From TMED27 sp964350435 (lineage in GTDB: Bacteria > Pseudomonadota > Alphaproteobacteria > Micavibrionales > Micavibrionaceae): DNA of 64,000 nt. The notes under the pieces are model-generated. The model ran no database searches. It saw only the letters and a program-made list of their open reading frames with translations, and was not told the DNA's origin. Made by a program: the position numbers and the translations under genes. The stretch covers positions 46,838 to 110,837 of the forward strand of contig CAYGJS010000001.1 in the NCBI GenBank assembly GCA_964350435.1. The letters are read 5' to 3'. Of this stretch, positions 41,585 through 50,064 are shown in pieces (positions within the stretch are counted from its first letter, which is position 1; each line of letters opens with the position of its first letter).

Positions 41585-41628
41585 TTGATATGGTTTAAAA
41601 AATATTGCATAATGGTACTATGAGTACC
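41585..41628 (+). promoter_or_regulatory. abiE promoter with operator 2 over the start codon
   Basis: TTGATA (41585-41590), 17 bases, CATAAT (41608-41613) form a good promoter. The second operator, GGTACTATGAGTACC (41614-41628), covers the expected transcription start and the ATG at 41620. The -10 box ends only six bases before the ATG, and no ribosome site is present, so the message is probably leaderless. Confidence 0.6.
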
Positions 41629-42402
41629 GTAGAACAATTAAAAATAAACACGCTTTTGCAATCCATGCCTCCAGGGGCTGTGATGTTATCATCATGGCTG
41701 AAAGATCAGGGTTACAGCTTCGATCTGCAAAAAAGATACCGCAAGAGTGGCTGGCTGGAATCCGTGGGCACGGGCGCGATGATCCGCGCTGGGGACGGTG
41801 TCGGTTATGAGGGCGGGCTGTATGCGCTACAGGCGCAGGCGGGCTCCTCCGTCCATGTCGGCGGCAGGAGCGCCCTGTCGCTTTTGGGTAAGGCGCATTA
41901 TCTTGAACTGGCGCAAAGCAAAGTGATCCTGTTTGGTGGCGCGGGCGAAAATCTGCCCGCCTGGTTCAGAGATCATGATTGGGGCATGGAGATATCTTAT
42001 TACGCGACATCCTTCCTTCCCCCCGATATGGGGCTAACCGATGTGGAATTCAAAAGTTTTTCTATCAAAGTATCGGGCGCCCCGCGTGCGCTTATGGAGT
42101 GCCTGTATCTCGCGCCGGATCATCAGGATCTGGTGGAATGCTATGAGCTGATGGAGGGGCTGAATAATCTGCGCCCCGATCAGGTGCAGATATTGCTGGA
42201 AGCTTGCACATCGGTAAAAGTCAAACGTCTGTTTATGGTGCTGGCAGAAAAAGCCGGTCATGGCTGGGTTTCTTACCTTGATCTGGGGAAGGTTGACTTT
42301 GGAAGCGGAAAGCGCAGTGTTGTAAGCAACGGCAGCTATAATGCCAAATATCAGATAACACTGCCAAGAGAATTGGGCGAACATGACAAACGCGACATAT
42401 AA
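41620..42402 (+). CDS. abiEi: AbiEi-type antitoxin/transcriptional repressor
   Basis: The start is ATG 41620, within an operator palindrome; the TTG at 41605 would lie across the -10 box. The 260-residue protein has an N-terminal winged helix (PPGAVMLSSWLKDQGYSFDLQKRYRKSGWLESVGTGAMIRAGD) and an AbiEi-like body (HVGGRSALSLLGKAHYLELAQSKVILFGG). AbiEi represses its operon and counters AbiEii in type IV toxin-antitoxin abortive infection. It overlaps the toxin gene by 20 bases. It appears intact although the toxin is cut short. Confidence 0.8.
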   Translation: MSTVEQLKINTLLQSMPPGAVMLSSWLKDQGYSFDLQKRYRKSGWLESVGTGAMIRAGDGVGYEGGLYALQAQAGSSVHVGGRSALSLLGKAHYLELAQSKVILFGGAGENLPAWFRDHDWGMEISYYATSFLPPDMGLTDVEFKSFSIKVSGAPRALMECLYLAPDHQDLVECYELMEGLNNLRPDQVQILLEACTSVKVKRLFMVLAEKAGHGWVSYLDLGKVDFGSGKRSVVSNGSYNAKYQITLPRELGEHDKRDI

Positions 42403-42691
42403 AAAGCAAGCCGGGCTTCTGCTGGAAATATTGCCTGAAGTGGCCAAGGAAGAGTGTTTTGCCATGCATGGCGGCACCGCGATCAATCTGTTTGTACGCG
42501 ATATGCCAAGGCTGTCTGTTGACATTGATCTCACCTACCTGCCCGTCGAAGACCGTCCAACCACACTCAAAAACATCGCTGCTGCTCTTATCCGGATCAA
42601 GGGGCGCATTGAGAAGCTCGTGCCCGGCATTCGGATCCAGCATAAGGAAGAAACCGGAAAACTTCTGGTCTCAAAAAATGCTCTGCGCTAG
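42383..42691 (+). pseudogene. abiEii: Truncated AbiEii nucleotidyltransferase toxin
   Basis: The 102-residue frame begins as an AbiEii toxin, with the nucleotidyltransferase motif MHGGTAINLFVRDMPRLSVDIDLTYL at about residues 28-53. It stops after roughly a third of the usual length of close to 300 residues. The remaining catalytic and substrate-binding parts are missing, and the next 116 bases show no continuation. The toxin is therefore probably inactive, leaving an orphan antitoxin. Confidence 0.75.
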
Positions 42692-42807
42692 AGCCGGTAA
42701 GGCTGATGGTGAAAATGGTGGTTGTCATACTTTCGTAACCAGATGCCAAGTGTAACTCCAATGGTTTGGGGATTTTATGACGCAGGCACATAAATATGTC
42801 AAATATT

Positions 42808-43908
42808 TTACACAGACTTGAGGGTTTTGTTTTTACTATCATCCGAAACATCCAGTTTTTCCTGCAGGGAGGAGGAGCTGGTGGTGTATTCGAATTTAAG
42901 TTTTGCGTCGGGATAGACGATGCGGAAGGCTTCGCGGGACATGAGGGCGGCCTCGTGGAAGCCCGAAAGGATGAGTTTCAGTTTGCCCGGATAAGTGTTG
43001 ATATCGCCGACGGCGAAGATGCCTTTGGTGGAGGTTTCGAATTTTTCGGTGTCGACGGGGATCAGGTTTTCATGCAGGTTCAGGCCGAAATTGGCGATGG
43101 GACCAAGTTTCATGGTCAGGCCGAAGAAGGGAAGGAGGGTGTCGCATTCGATTTCCTTGAGGGTTTTGTCTGCGCCTTCGATGGTGATGGATTGGAGTTG
43201 CCCGTCACCACGACTTTCATCCGAAACGGGGGAGGGGGATGTTGTGCCTTTGAGCTCTTTGACTTGTCCGATTTCAAAATTGATGAGGCCTTTTTCGCGC
43301 AAGGCCTGCATTTTATTCACGCTATCGGCGTGGGCGCGGAATTGGTCGCGGCGGTGAATGAGGGTGACGGATTTGGCGATGGGCTGGAGGTTCAGCGTCC
43401 AATCCAGCGCGCTGTCGCCGCCGCCGACGATGACGATGTTTTTACCCGCGAATTTATCCATCTGGCGCACGGCGTAGAATACGGATGTACCTTCGAAGTC
43501 TTCGATGCCGGGGATAGGGGGTTTTTTCGGCATGAAGGAGCCGCCGCCCGCGGCGATGACGATGACTTTGGCTTCGAAGATTTTGCCGGTGTCGGTGGTG
43601 AGTTTCCAGCCGTCAGCCGTCTTTTCGAGGGCTTCGGCCATTTCCTGGAAGTGGAACTCCGGGGTGAAGGGCGCGATTTGTTCGAGCAGGCGGGCGGTCA
43701 GGTCGTCGCCTGTGATGACCGGCCAAGCGGGGATGTCGTAGATGGGTTTTTCGGGGTAAAGCTCCGCGCATTGGCCGCCCGGTTTATCGAGGATGTCGAT
43801 GAAGGTGCATTTCATATCCAGCAAGCCAAGTTCGAAGGCGCAGAAAAGGCCGCAGGGGCCTGCGCCGATTACGAGAACATCTGTTTTGTTTTGGGCTTGG
43901 GTCGTCAT
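42808..43908 (-). CDS. Ferredoxin--NADP+ reductase, thioredoxin reductase type
   Basis: The 366-residue flavoprotein has an FAD-binding GAGPCG motif (residues 15-20) with KPGGQCAELYPEKPIYDIP after it. NADP binding is at IVIVGGGDSALDW (158-170), and an FAD site lies at FAVGDI near residue 295. This fits YumC-like ferredoxin/flavodoxin-NADP+ reductases, which lack the CxxC of thioredoxin reductase. Residues about 221-238 (GTTSPSPVSDESRGDGQ) look like an in-frame repeat-derived insertion in a surface loop. It marks the start of the core chromosome. Confidence 0.85.
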   Translation of the reverse strand: MTTQAQNKTDVLVIGAGPCGLFCAFELGLLDMKCTFIDILDKPGGQCAELYPEKPIYDIPAWPVITGDDLTARLLEQIAPFTPEFHFQEMAEALEKTADGWKLTTDTGKIFEAKVIVIAAGGGSFMPKKPPIPGIEDFEGTSVFYAVRQMDKFAGKNIVIVGGGDSALDWTLNLQPIAKSVTLIHRRDQFRAHADSVNKMQALREKGLINFEIGQVKELKGTTSPSPVSDESRGDGQLQSITIEGADKTLKEIECDTLLPFFGLTMKLGPIANFGLNLHENLIPVDTEKFETSTKGIFAVGDINTYPGKLKLILSGFHEAALMSREAFRIVYPDAKLKFEYTTSSSSLQEKLDVSDDSKNKTLKSV

Positions 43909-43927
43909 GTTTGATTTCCGCTTTGGT

Positions 43928-46621
43928 TTATTCTTGCGCGGAATATAACGTTTTTAGCTGATACATCAAGTCCAAAGCTTCACGTGGGGTGAGGGTGTCG
44001 GGGTCTATGGTGGCCAAGGATTGTTCCAGAGGTGAGGGTTTTTGTGCCTTTGCGGGGGCGGAGGAAAAGAGCGGCAGGTCGTCGGCGAGGCGGGCGAGGG
44101 CGCCGGATTGCTCGCCCGATTGCAGGCGTTCGAGGACGCTTTGCGCGCGGGCGATGACAGCCGCAGGCAGGCCTGCGAGTTTTCCGACATGGATGCCGTA
44201 GGAGCGGTCGGCTGCGCCTTCGCCGACCGAGTGCAGGAAGATAATATCGCCTTGCCATTCCTTGACCTGCATGGAGTGGCAGGACAGGGCGGGCAGTTTG
44301 GCGGTGAGGGCGGTGAGTTCGTGGTAATGGGTGGCGAAGAGAGCGCGGCATTTGTTGATTTCGTGGAGATGTTCAACGCAGGCCCAAGCGATGGACAGGC
44401 CGTCAAAGGTGGCGGTGCCGCGGCCGATTTCATCAAGGATGACGAGGGAGCGGGGGGTGGCCTGATTGAGAATCGCGGCGGTTTCGACCATTTCGACCAT
44501 GAAGGTGGAGCGGCCGCGCGCCAGATCATCGGAAGCGCCGACGCGCGAGAAGATGCGGTCTATGAGGCCGATATGACATTTTGTGGCCGGGACGAAGCTG
44601 CCCATTTGCGCGAGGATGGCGATGAGGGCGTTTTGGCGTAAATACGTGGATTTACCTGCCATATTCGGCCCAGTTAATAGCCATAAACGGTCATTGGGGG
44701 GAAGGTGGCTGTTATTGGGGGCGAAATTTTCGTGGGTTTTGGTGAGGGCAGCTTCGACAACGGGGTGGCGGCCTTGTTCGATATTAAATTCGAGGGAGTC
44801 ATCGATTTCGGGGCGGCAATAATCCTGTTCTTCGGCGAGCTGTGCCAGAGAGGTTGAGATATCGAGGGCGGCGAGCACCCGCGCTTTGGCAACGAGTTCT
44901 TCGGACATTGCGGTGGTTTGGGCGACAAGTTGCGTGAAGAGTTCGAGTTCTATGGCCAGGGCTTTGTCCCCTGCGGAGAGGATGTCGCGTTCAAGTTCGG
45001 CGAGCTCCGCAGTGGTGAAGCGGACGACGCCTGCCAGTGTCTGGCGGTGAATGAAGGGGTTGTTTTCGTCTTTGGCTTTGACCATCAGGGCATCACCATG
45101 CTTGGCGGTGACTTCGATGAAATAGCCCAGTACGTTGTTGAATTTGATTTTCAGGGAGTCGATGCCAGAGAGTTTTTGATATTTGCTTTGCAGATTGGCG
45201 ATCAGGCGGCGGCTTTCGTCGCGGATCAATTTGAGTTCATCGAGTTTTTTGAAGTAACCGTGGGCTATGAAGCCGCCATCGCGGGTCAGGGCGGGGAGGT
45301 CTTCGGCCAGAGCGGCCTTTAGAGTGTCATGAAGTTCGGCGATCAGGGGCTCGGTTTGCAGGGTTTTGAGGGTGTCTGTTAGGGCGGTGCGCGGGGCTTC
45401 CTGAAGCTGTAAAGTGCTGCGGATGATTTCGGTTTGGGTCAGGCCGTCGCGGATCATGGCGAGGTCACGCGGGCCGCCGCGCCCGAGGGTCAAGCGGGCG
45501 AGGCTGCGTTCCATATCGGGCAGGAATTTCAGTGTTTCGCGGATGTTTTGGCGCAAAATCGGGTCATTGAGGAACAGGTCAATTTTATCGAGACGCGCGT
45601 TGATGGCGGCGATATCGGTGAGGGGTGCAGACAGGTGCGCCTGAAGCAGTCTTGCGCCCGGAGCGGTGATGGTGCGGTCTATGGTGGCGAGGAGTGAGCC
45701 TTTGCGCTCGCCTGTCAATGTGCGGGTGAGTTCGAGGTTGCGGCGGGTCGCGGCGTCTATTTCCAGCAGGCCGCCAGAGGAGATTTGGCGGGGTTTATCG
45801 AGATAGGGCATTTTGCCGATTTGGGTGCGGTCGATATAATCTATCAACGCGCCGGCGGCGGCGATTTCGGCGCGGGAGAAGCCACCGAAGGATTCGAGGG
45901 TTTCTACGCCGAAGAGGTCTTGCAGGCGTCGCCGTGCGTTTTCGCTGTCGAATAGCGAGGGGGCCAGCCGTGTCACGTTTGATGCATGGGCGAGTTCATG
46001 CGGGAGGGCGGCGGCGAGGGAATCGGGCAAGAGAACCTCTTTGGCTCCTATGCGATCCAGTGCGCTTTGGGCGTTATCCTTGAGGACGGGTTGCACCCAG
46101 AATGCGCCTGTGGAGAGTTCAACCCATGCGAGGCCGAATTGTCCGCCGACTTCGGACATGGCGGAGAGATAGTTGTTTTCGCGGCTGTCCAGAAGCGTGT
46201 CTTCAGTGAGTGTGCCTTGGGTCACGACGCGGATCACTTCCCGGTTCACGAGGGTTTTAGAGGTGGGGCGGCCTTCGGCTTTGGCGCGGGCTTTGGCTTC
46301 TTCCGGGCTTTCGGTTTGTTCACAGACGGCGACCTTGTGTCCTGCGCGGATGAGTTTGGCGAGGTAGGGTTCATAGGCGTGGAACGGCACGCCGCACATC
46401 GGCACATCATTGCCGCCGGTTTTGCCGCGCCGCGTGAGGGTGATGTCGAGGATTTCGGAGGCTTTGACGGCGTCATCGTAGAAGAGCTCGTAAAAATCGC
46501 CCATGCGGTAGAAGAGCAGAGCGTCGCGGTGGCGGGATTTGAGCATATGGTATTGCGCCATCATTGGCGTATGGCCGTCTTCGAGGAAGTCCTCGATTGT
46601 TTTTAACTCAGCATGTCCCAT
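43928..46621 (-). CDS. mutS: DNA mismatch repair protein MutS
   Basis: The start is ATG 46621 (MGHAELKTIEDFLEDGHTPMMAQYH); the twelve extra upstream codons lie in a repeat. The 897-residue protein has the mismatch-binding FYELF motif (GDFYELFYDDAV). The ATPase has Walker A GPNMAGKST, the signature MVEMVETAAIL, Walker B LVILDEIGRGT and ATHYHEL. It recognises mispairs and starts mismatch repair. No mutL lies in the window. Confidence 0.95.
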   Translation of the reverse strand: MGHAELKTIEDFLEDGHTPMMAQYHMLKSRHRDALLFYRMGDFYELFYDDAVKASEILDITLTRRGKTGGNDVPMCGVPFHAYEPYLAKLIRAGHKVAVCEQTESPEEAKARAKAEGRPTSKTLVNREVIRVVTQGTLTEDTLLDSRENNYLSAMSEVGGQFGLAWVELSTGAFWVQPVLKDNAQSALDRIGAKEVLLPDSLAAALPHELAHASNVTRLAPSLFDSENARRRLQDLFGVETLESFGGFSRAEIAAAGALIDYIDRTQIGKMPYLDKPRQISSGGLLEIDAATRRNLELTRTLTGERKGSLLATIDRTITAPGARLLQAHLSAPLTDIAAINARLDKIDLFLNDPILRQNIRETLKFLPDMERSLARLTLGRGGPRDLAMIRDGLTQTEIIRSTLQLQEAPRTALTDTLKTLQTEPLIAELHDTLKAALAEDLPALTRDGGFIAHGYFKKLDELKLIRDESRRLIANLQSKYQKLSGIDSLKIKFNNVLGYFIEVTAKHGDALMVKAKDENNPFIHRQTLAGVVRFTTAELAELERDILSAGDKALAIELELFTQLVAQTTAMSEELVAKARVLAALDISTSLAQLAEEQDYCRPEIDDSLEFNIEQGRHPVVEAALTKTHENFAPNNSHLPPNDRLWLLTGPNMAGKSTYLRQNALIAILAQMGSFVPATKCHIGLIDRIFSRVGASDDLARGRSTFMVEMVETAAILNQATPRSLVILDEIGRGTATFDGLSIAWACVEHLHEINKCRALFATHYHELTALTAKLPALSCHSMQVKEWQGDIIFLHSVGEGAADRSYGIHVGKLAGLPAAVIARAQSVLERLQSGEQSGALARLADDLPLFSSAPAKAQKPSPLEQSLATIDPDTLTPREALDLMYQLKTLYSAQE

Positions 46622-46631
46622 GGTTTTTTTT

Positions 46632-46702
46632 AACCACAGATGGGCACAGATGAACACAGATTTATAGAATTGGGGGAGGAGTAGTTGTGTAAATCTGTGG
46701 TT
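46632..46702. repeat. Palindromic repeat between mutS and dut
   Basis: AACCACAGAT (46632-46641) is repeated inverted at 46693-46702. Within the left arm CACAGAT occurs three times as a ten-base-period direct repeat. Similar CACAGATGNACACAGAT repeats are widespread extragenic elements in bacteria. It may also affect the short leader of mutS. Confidence 0.65.
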
Positions 46703-46720
46703 TTAATGCCTGCGGCGTTT

Positions 46721-47176
46721 TTAACTTTTGATCCCGGTAGAGCCGAAGCCGCCTTCGCCGCGGTCAGTGGCATCGAGTGTGTCCACCGTGTCCCATTTTA
46801 CGGTTTCGAATTTTTCTACAACCATTTGGGCGATGCGCATGCCGCGTTCGATGGTGAAGGCTTCTTGGCCGTGATTGATCAGGATGACTTTGATTTCGCC
46901 GCGGTAATCGGCGTCGATGGTGCCGGGGGTGTTGAGGACGGTGACGCCGTGCTTGATGGCGAGGCCAGAGCGGGGGCGGATTTGCGCTTCGTAGCCTGCA
47001 GGCAGGGCGATGGCGAGGCCAGTCGGGATGAGGGCGCGTTCGCCTGCGCCGAGTTCCACGGCTTCTTCGAGGGCGGCGGATAGATCCATGCCAGCGGATT
47101 TATCCGTGGCGTAGGACGGCAGTTGAAGGCCGACGGCGTTTTCGAGCGGGAGGAGTTTAATTCTGACTTCAGGCAT
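46721..47176 (-). CDS. dut: Deoxyuridine triphosphatase
   Basis: The 151-residue trimeric dUTPase has its five motifs: AGMDLSAA, RPRSGLA, GTIDADYRGEI, ERGMRIAQMV and RGEGGFGSTG. The start is ATG 47176 with GAGGA upstream; the TTG at 47188 is rejected. It hydrolyses dUTP to dUMP, keeping uracil out of DNA. It overlaps the end of coaB by 8 bases, the common coaBC-dut order. Confidence 0.95.
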   Translation of the reverse strand: MPEVRIKLLPLENAVGLQLPSYATDKSAGMDLSAALEEAVELGAGERALIPTGLAIALPAGYEAQIRPRSGLAIKHGVTVLNTPGTIDADYRGEIKVILINHGQEAFTIERGMRIAQMVVEKFETVKWDTVDTLDATDRGEGGFGSTGIKS

Positions 47177-47816
47177 GATTGTCCTCAAAATGCTTAACGA
47201 TTTCTGCGGTCAGGCGTTCGGCGATGCCCGTTTTTGACATTTCTGGCCAATCTTGCGTTCCCGAAGAATTTATAAGATAGACGTGATTCTGGTCTTCGCC
47301 AAACACCTTTTTATCGCCTGCCGCGACGAGGTTGGCGAGCAGCCAGTCGCAGCCCTTTCGGGTGCGTTTGGTTTTGGCGTTTTCGAGGAGGTTTTCGGTT
47401 TCGGCGGCGAAGCCGATGACGAGGGCGGGGCGGTCAGGTGAATTCGATAGTGTTTTCAATATGTCAGGGTTTTGTTCTAATTTTAAGGTTAAGCCGTTTT
47501 CACCGTCTTTTTTGAGTTTTTGCGTGGCGATTTTTGCGGGGCGGTAATCGGATACGGCGGCGGCGCATATGGCGATATCGGCGGGGAGGGCTTCGAGCAC
47601 CTCTCTCAGCATTTCTTCGGCGGTTTCTATGCGGATGGTTTTGAGGCCGACAGGACCCGGCAGGGCGGTGGGGCCAGAGATGAGGGTGACATCGAAGTCT
47701 GCTTTGGCGAGGGAGGCGGCGATGGCGTAGCCTTGTTTGCCGCTGGAGCGGTTGCCGATGAATCGGACGGGATCGATTGGCTCGTATGTGGGGCCTGCTG
47801 TGACGATAACTTTCAT
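47169..47816 (-). CDS. coaB: Phosphopantothenate--cysteine ligase (stand-alone CoaB)
   Basis: The start is ATG 47816 with GAGGAAA. The 215-residue product has the CoaB pattern VIVTAGPTYEPIDPVRFIGNRSSGKQGYAIA, CAAAVSDYRP, and a QNPDIL/GFAAETE end. It joins cysteine to 4'-phosphopantothenate in coenzyme A synthesis. In most bacteria CoaC and CoaB are one polypeptide; here they are separate genes with a palindromic 130-base spacer. Upstream codons to 47882 are open but lie in the spacer. Confidence 0.9.
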   Translation of the reverse strand: MKVIVTAGPTYEPIDPVRFIGNRSSGKQGYAIAASLAKADFDVTLISGPTALPGPVGLKTIRIETAEEMLREVLEALPADIAICAAAVSDYRPAKIATQKLKKDGENGLTLKLEQNPDILKTLSNSPDRPALVIGFAAETENLLENAKTKRTRKGCDWLLANLVAAGDKKVFGEDQNHVYLINSSGTQDWPEMSKTGIAERLTAEIVKHFEDNHA

Positions 47817-47822
47817 TTTCCT

Positions 47823-47927
47823 CACACTGCGCTGCAAATTGTCGGTTTTCTCAAAAGTCTGCTCATGTATTCGCTTATACACTGCGCGGAGTTTTGAGCA
47901 AAGCCAACAATTTTCCCGGTCAGTGTG
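47823..47927. repeat. Imperfect long palindrome separating coaC and coaB
   Basis: The left arm (47823-47862: CACACTG...AAATTGTCGG...CTCAAAA) pairs with the right arm (47884-47927: TTTTGAGCAAAGCCAACAATTTT...CAGTGTG) at most positions. It fills the spacer between the two separated coaBC halves and looks like an inserted mobile palindromic element. Confidence 0.65.
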
Positions 47928-47946
47928 CGAAAAATGCGGGCCATTG

Positions 47947-48498
47947 TTATTTCAGTAGGGTTTTAATTTTTTTCAGGATGTCTTCAGGTTCGCTCATGCG
48001 TCCTATGCCATATTCGCCGCAGGCCATGTCGCCTTCTTCGGGGCCGATGAAGGTGTGGCCGTCGGATTTCAGGGTTTGGATATTGCGCTGGGTGGCCGGA
48101 TTGTTCCACATTTTATGGTTCATGGCCGGGGCGATCAGGGCGGGTTTATCGGCGGCGAGCAGGGCGGTGGTGGCCAGATCTTCGGCGAGGCCATTTGCCA
48201 TTTGCGCGAGGATATTGGCACTGGCGGGGGCTATGACGATGAGATCGGCTTCGCGGGACAGGCGGATATGGCGCATTTCGCTCTCGTCCTTAAGGGACCA
48301 GAGGTCGGTGTGGGTTTCTTGTTCACACAGAGCGGATACGGAGAGCGGGGTGATGAATTGCGCGCCGCCGCTTGTAAGGATGCAGCGAACGCTTGCGCCT
48401 GATTTTTTCAGCAGGCGGATGAGTTCCAATGATTTATAGGCGGCGATGCCGCCGCTGATGATCAGGAGTATGGATTTGTTTTTAAGCGTCACTATCAT
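47947..48498 (-). CDS. coaC: Phosphopantothenoylcysteine decarboxylase (stand-alone CoaC)
   Basis: The 183-residue flavoprotein shows SILLIISGGIAAYKSLELIRLLKKSGA, ASANILAQMANG, PAMNHKMWNNPATQRN and EEGDMACGEYGIGRM. This includes the conserved Asn of the PAMN motif and the Cys of the substrate flap. It decarboxylates 4'-phosphopantothenoylcysteine. It ends at TAA 47947 at the domain border of fused CoaBC enzymes, 130 bases before coaB begins. Confidence 0.9.
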   Translation of the reverse strand: MIVTLKNKSILLIISGGIAAYKSLELIRLLKKSGASVRCILTSGGAQFITPLSVSALCEQETHTDLWSLKDESEMRHIRLSREADLIVIAPASANILAQMANGLAEDLATTALLAADKPALIAPAMNHKMWNNPATQRNIQTLKSDGHTFIGPEEGDMACGEYGIGRMSEPEDILKKIKTLLK

Positions 48499-48504
48499 TC
48501 ATCC

Positions 48505-48592
48505 TTTGTCGTTGCGAGCGTAGCGAAGCAATCTCTTGCGATCAAGTGTTATGGATTGCTTCATCGCATTTGCGCCACGCAATGATGGCGCT
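48505..48592. repeat. Dispersed palindromic repeat (GCGAAGCAATC type)
   Basis: TCGTTGCGAGCGTAGCGAAG CAATC at 48509-48533 and GGATTGCTTC...CACGCAATGA at 48553-48586 are inverted copies. This is a well-known type of extragenic repeat in alphaproteobacteria. It lies just upstream of coaC. Confidence 0.65.
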
Positions 48593-48597
48593 GTTAA

Positions 48598-48637
48598 AGA
48601 AAAAGCCCCGCTATTGCTAGCAGGGCTTTTAATTTTT
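48598..48637. terminator. Bidirectional intrinsic terminator
   Basis: AAAAGCCC...GGGCTTTT stem with a short inner stem and loop is flanked by T-runs on both strands. It ends the leftward alanine-rich protein gene just to its right. Confidence 0.75.
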
Positions 48638-48650
48638 TTATCAAAAGAAT

Positions 48651-49157
48651 TTATTCTTGCATAAGCTCTTTTGCTTTTTCGATTGCGGCTTCGCCGGCTG
48701 CAGGCTCTTCGCTGTGAACAGCATGAGCCGCCTCTTTAGCGGCTTGAGTTGCTTCCTCGGCGGCTTCTTCAGCAGCGTTTGCAGCTTCTTCAGCAGGAGA
48801 TGTTGTTACAGCATCTTCTACAGCAGCGGCGGCGTCTTCAGCAGTTTCTGCAACAGCGTCAGCAGCATTAGATGCGGCTTCTGTTGTTGCGTCATATGCT
48901 TCGCCAGCGGCTTTAGCGGCGTCATCGGCCATTTCTGAGGCTGTTTCTGATGCATCGGCAGCCGCTTCAGAGATTGACTCTGACATGCTGTTTGCAGCGT
49001 CAGCGAAGCCTTCAGCGGCTTCTGTACCTGCTGCGGGTTCGATGTAAGATACGTTTGAGTCTGTACCTGACATGTTGTTGTAGATTGCGAAGATTGCAAC
49101 CAAGCCGGCGGCCAATACGACGCCAGAGTAAACGATTGATTTAGTGAAGTTATTCAT
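48651..49157 (-). CDS. Membrane-anchored alanine/glutamate-rich protein
   Basis: The 168-residue protein has one N-terminal membrane helix (residues about 8-27, SIVYSGVVLAAGLVAIFAIY). A long Ala/Glu/Asp-rich region follows (AADASETASEMADDAAKAAG; AANAAEEAAEEATQAAKEAA). It is low-complexity and probably a periplasmic helix or coiled coil. The GAGGACA site lies just before ATG 49157. It is a single-gene unit with its own terminator. No family is recognised; apolipophorin- or LEA-like sequences give similar composition. Confidence 0.65.
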   Translation of the reverse strand: MNNFTKSIVYSGVVLAAGLVAIFAIYNNMSGTDSNVSYIEPAAGTEAAEGFADAANSMSESISEAAADASETASEMADDAAKAAGEAYDATTEAASNAADAVAETAEDAAAAVEDAVTTSPAEEAANAAEEAAEEATQAAKEAAHAVHSEEPAAGEAAIEKAKELMQE

Positions 49158-49305
49158 GTGAGGTGTCCTCTCCTTTAAAAATTACTGGTATTCACACTAT
49201 GTTTAGATGAAGGCATACATTTGCGCTTTAAGCGGTTGTATGTCAACAAAAAATTATAAATACTTGAAAATATTTATGAAAACTATAGGTGCAATTTACG
49301 TGCCG

Positions 49306-50052
49306 TTACAGTTTGGTTCCGGAGTGAATTGCGACGATTCCTGCGGAAAGGTTTGAAAATGAACAGTTTTTTAGGCCTGCGGATTTCATTCTTTCAACGA
49401 GGGCGGCCTGTTTTGGCATCTTGCGGATGGATTCGACGAGGTATTGGTAGCTATCTTCGTCATTTGCGACGAGTCTGCCGATGCGGGGGATGACATTATA
49501 AGAGTAAAGGTCATAGGCTTTGGCGAGCAGCGGATCGCGAACATGGGAAAATTCGAGGCAGTAGAAGCGTCCGCCGGGTTTAAGAACGCGGGCGGCTTCG
49601 CGCAGGGCTTCGTCCATGAGGGTGACATTGCGAAGGCCAAAGGAGATTGTGTAGACATCGAAGCTGTTATTATTGAAGGGCAGGGCGGCGGCGTTGCCGC
49701 ATGTCCATTCAAAATCATTGGCCCAGCCTTTGTCTATGGCGCGGTCGCGGCCAACGTCGAGCATATTCTGGTTGAGGTCGAAGACGGTGATGTCGGCTTT
49801 GGGGGCGCGTTTTTTGATGCGGAAGGCGATATCGCCTGTGCCGCCCGCGACATCGAGGAATTTTTGGCTGTTTTTCGGGCGGATGCGGCGGACGAATGAA
49901 TCTTTCCAGAGGCGGTGCAGGCCGCCAGACATGAAATCATTCATCAGGTCATAATTATCGGCGACGGAATCAAAGACGCCGCGCACGAGGGTGGTTTTTT
50001 CCTCGGGCGAAACATTGCGGGTGCCGAATTGGGTGCTTTCCGGGTTTTGCAT
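49306..50052 (-). CDS. ubiE: Ubiquinone/menaquinone methyltransferase UbiE/Coq5
   Basis: The 248-residue protein has the UbiE start RGVFDSVADNYDLMNDFMSGGLHRLWK, SAM motif FLDVAGGTGDIAFR, and GLRNV...REAARVLKPGGRFYCLEFS with C-terminal SYNVIPRIGRL...YLVESIRKMP. It C-methylates the quinone ring in ubiquinone synthesis. ATG 50052 lies just after a palindromic repeat. Confidence 0.95.
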   Translation of the reverse strand: MQNPESTQFGTRNVSPEEKTTLVRGVFDSVADNYDLMNDFMSGGLHRLWKDSFVRRIRPKNSQKFLDVAGGTGDIAFRIKKRAPKADITVFDLNQNMLDVGRDRAIDKGWANDFEWTCGNAAALPFNNNSFDVYTISFGLRNVTLMDEALREAARVLKPGGRFYCLEFSHVRDPLLAKAYDLYSYNVIPRIGRLVANDEDSYQYLVESIRKMPKQAALVERMKSAGLKNCSFSNLSAGIVAIHSGTKL

Positions 50053-50064
50053 GAAAAAGATATA

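Noticed and set aside
42796..43914. 372-codon frame opposite the ferredoxin-NADP+ reductase gene
   Set aside because: Long antisense frame caused by codon bias; the product is Gly/Phe/Asp-rich and meaningless, while the minus strand gives a clear flavoprotein.
46622..46657. Twelve-codon N-terminal extension of MutS
   Set aside because: The codons lie in the CACAGAT repeat and MutS homologues start near the chosen ATG.
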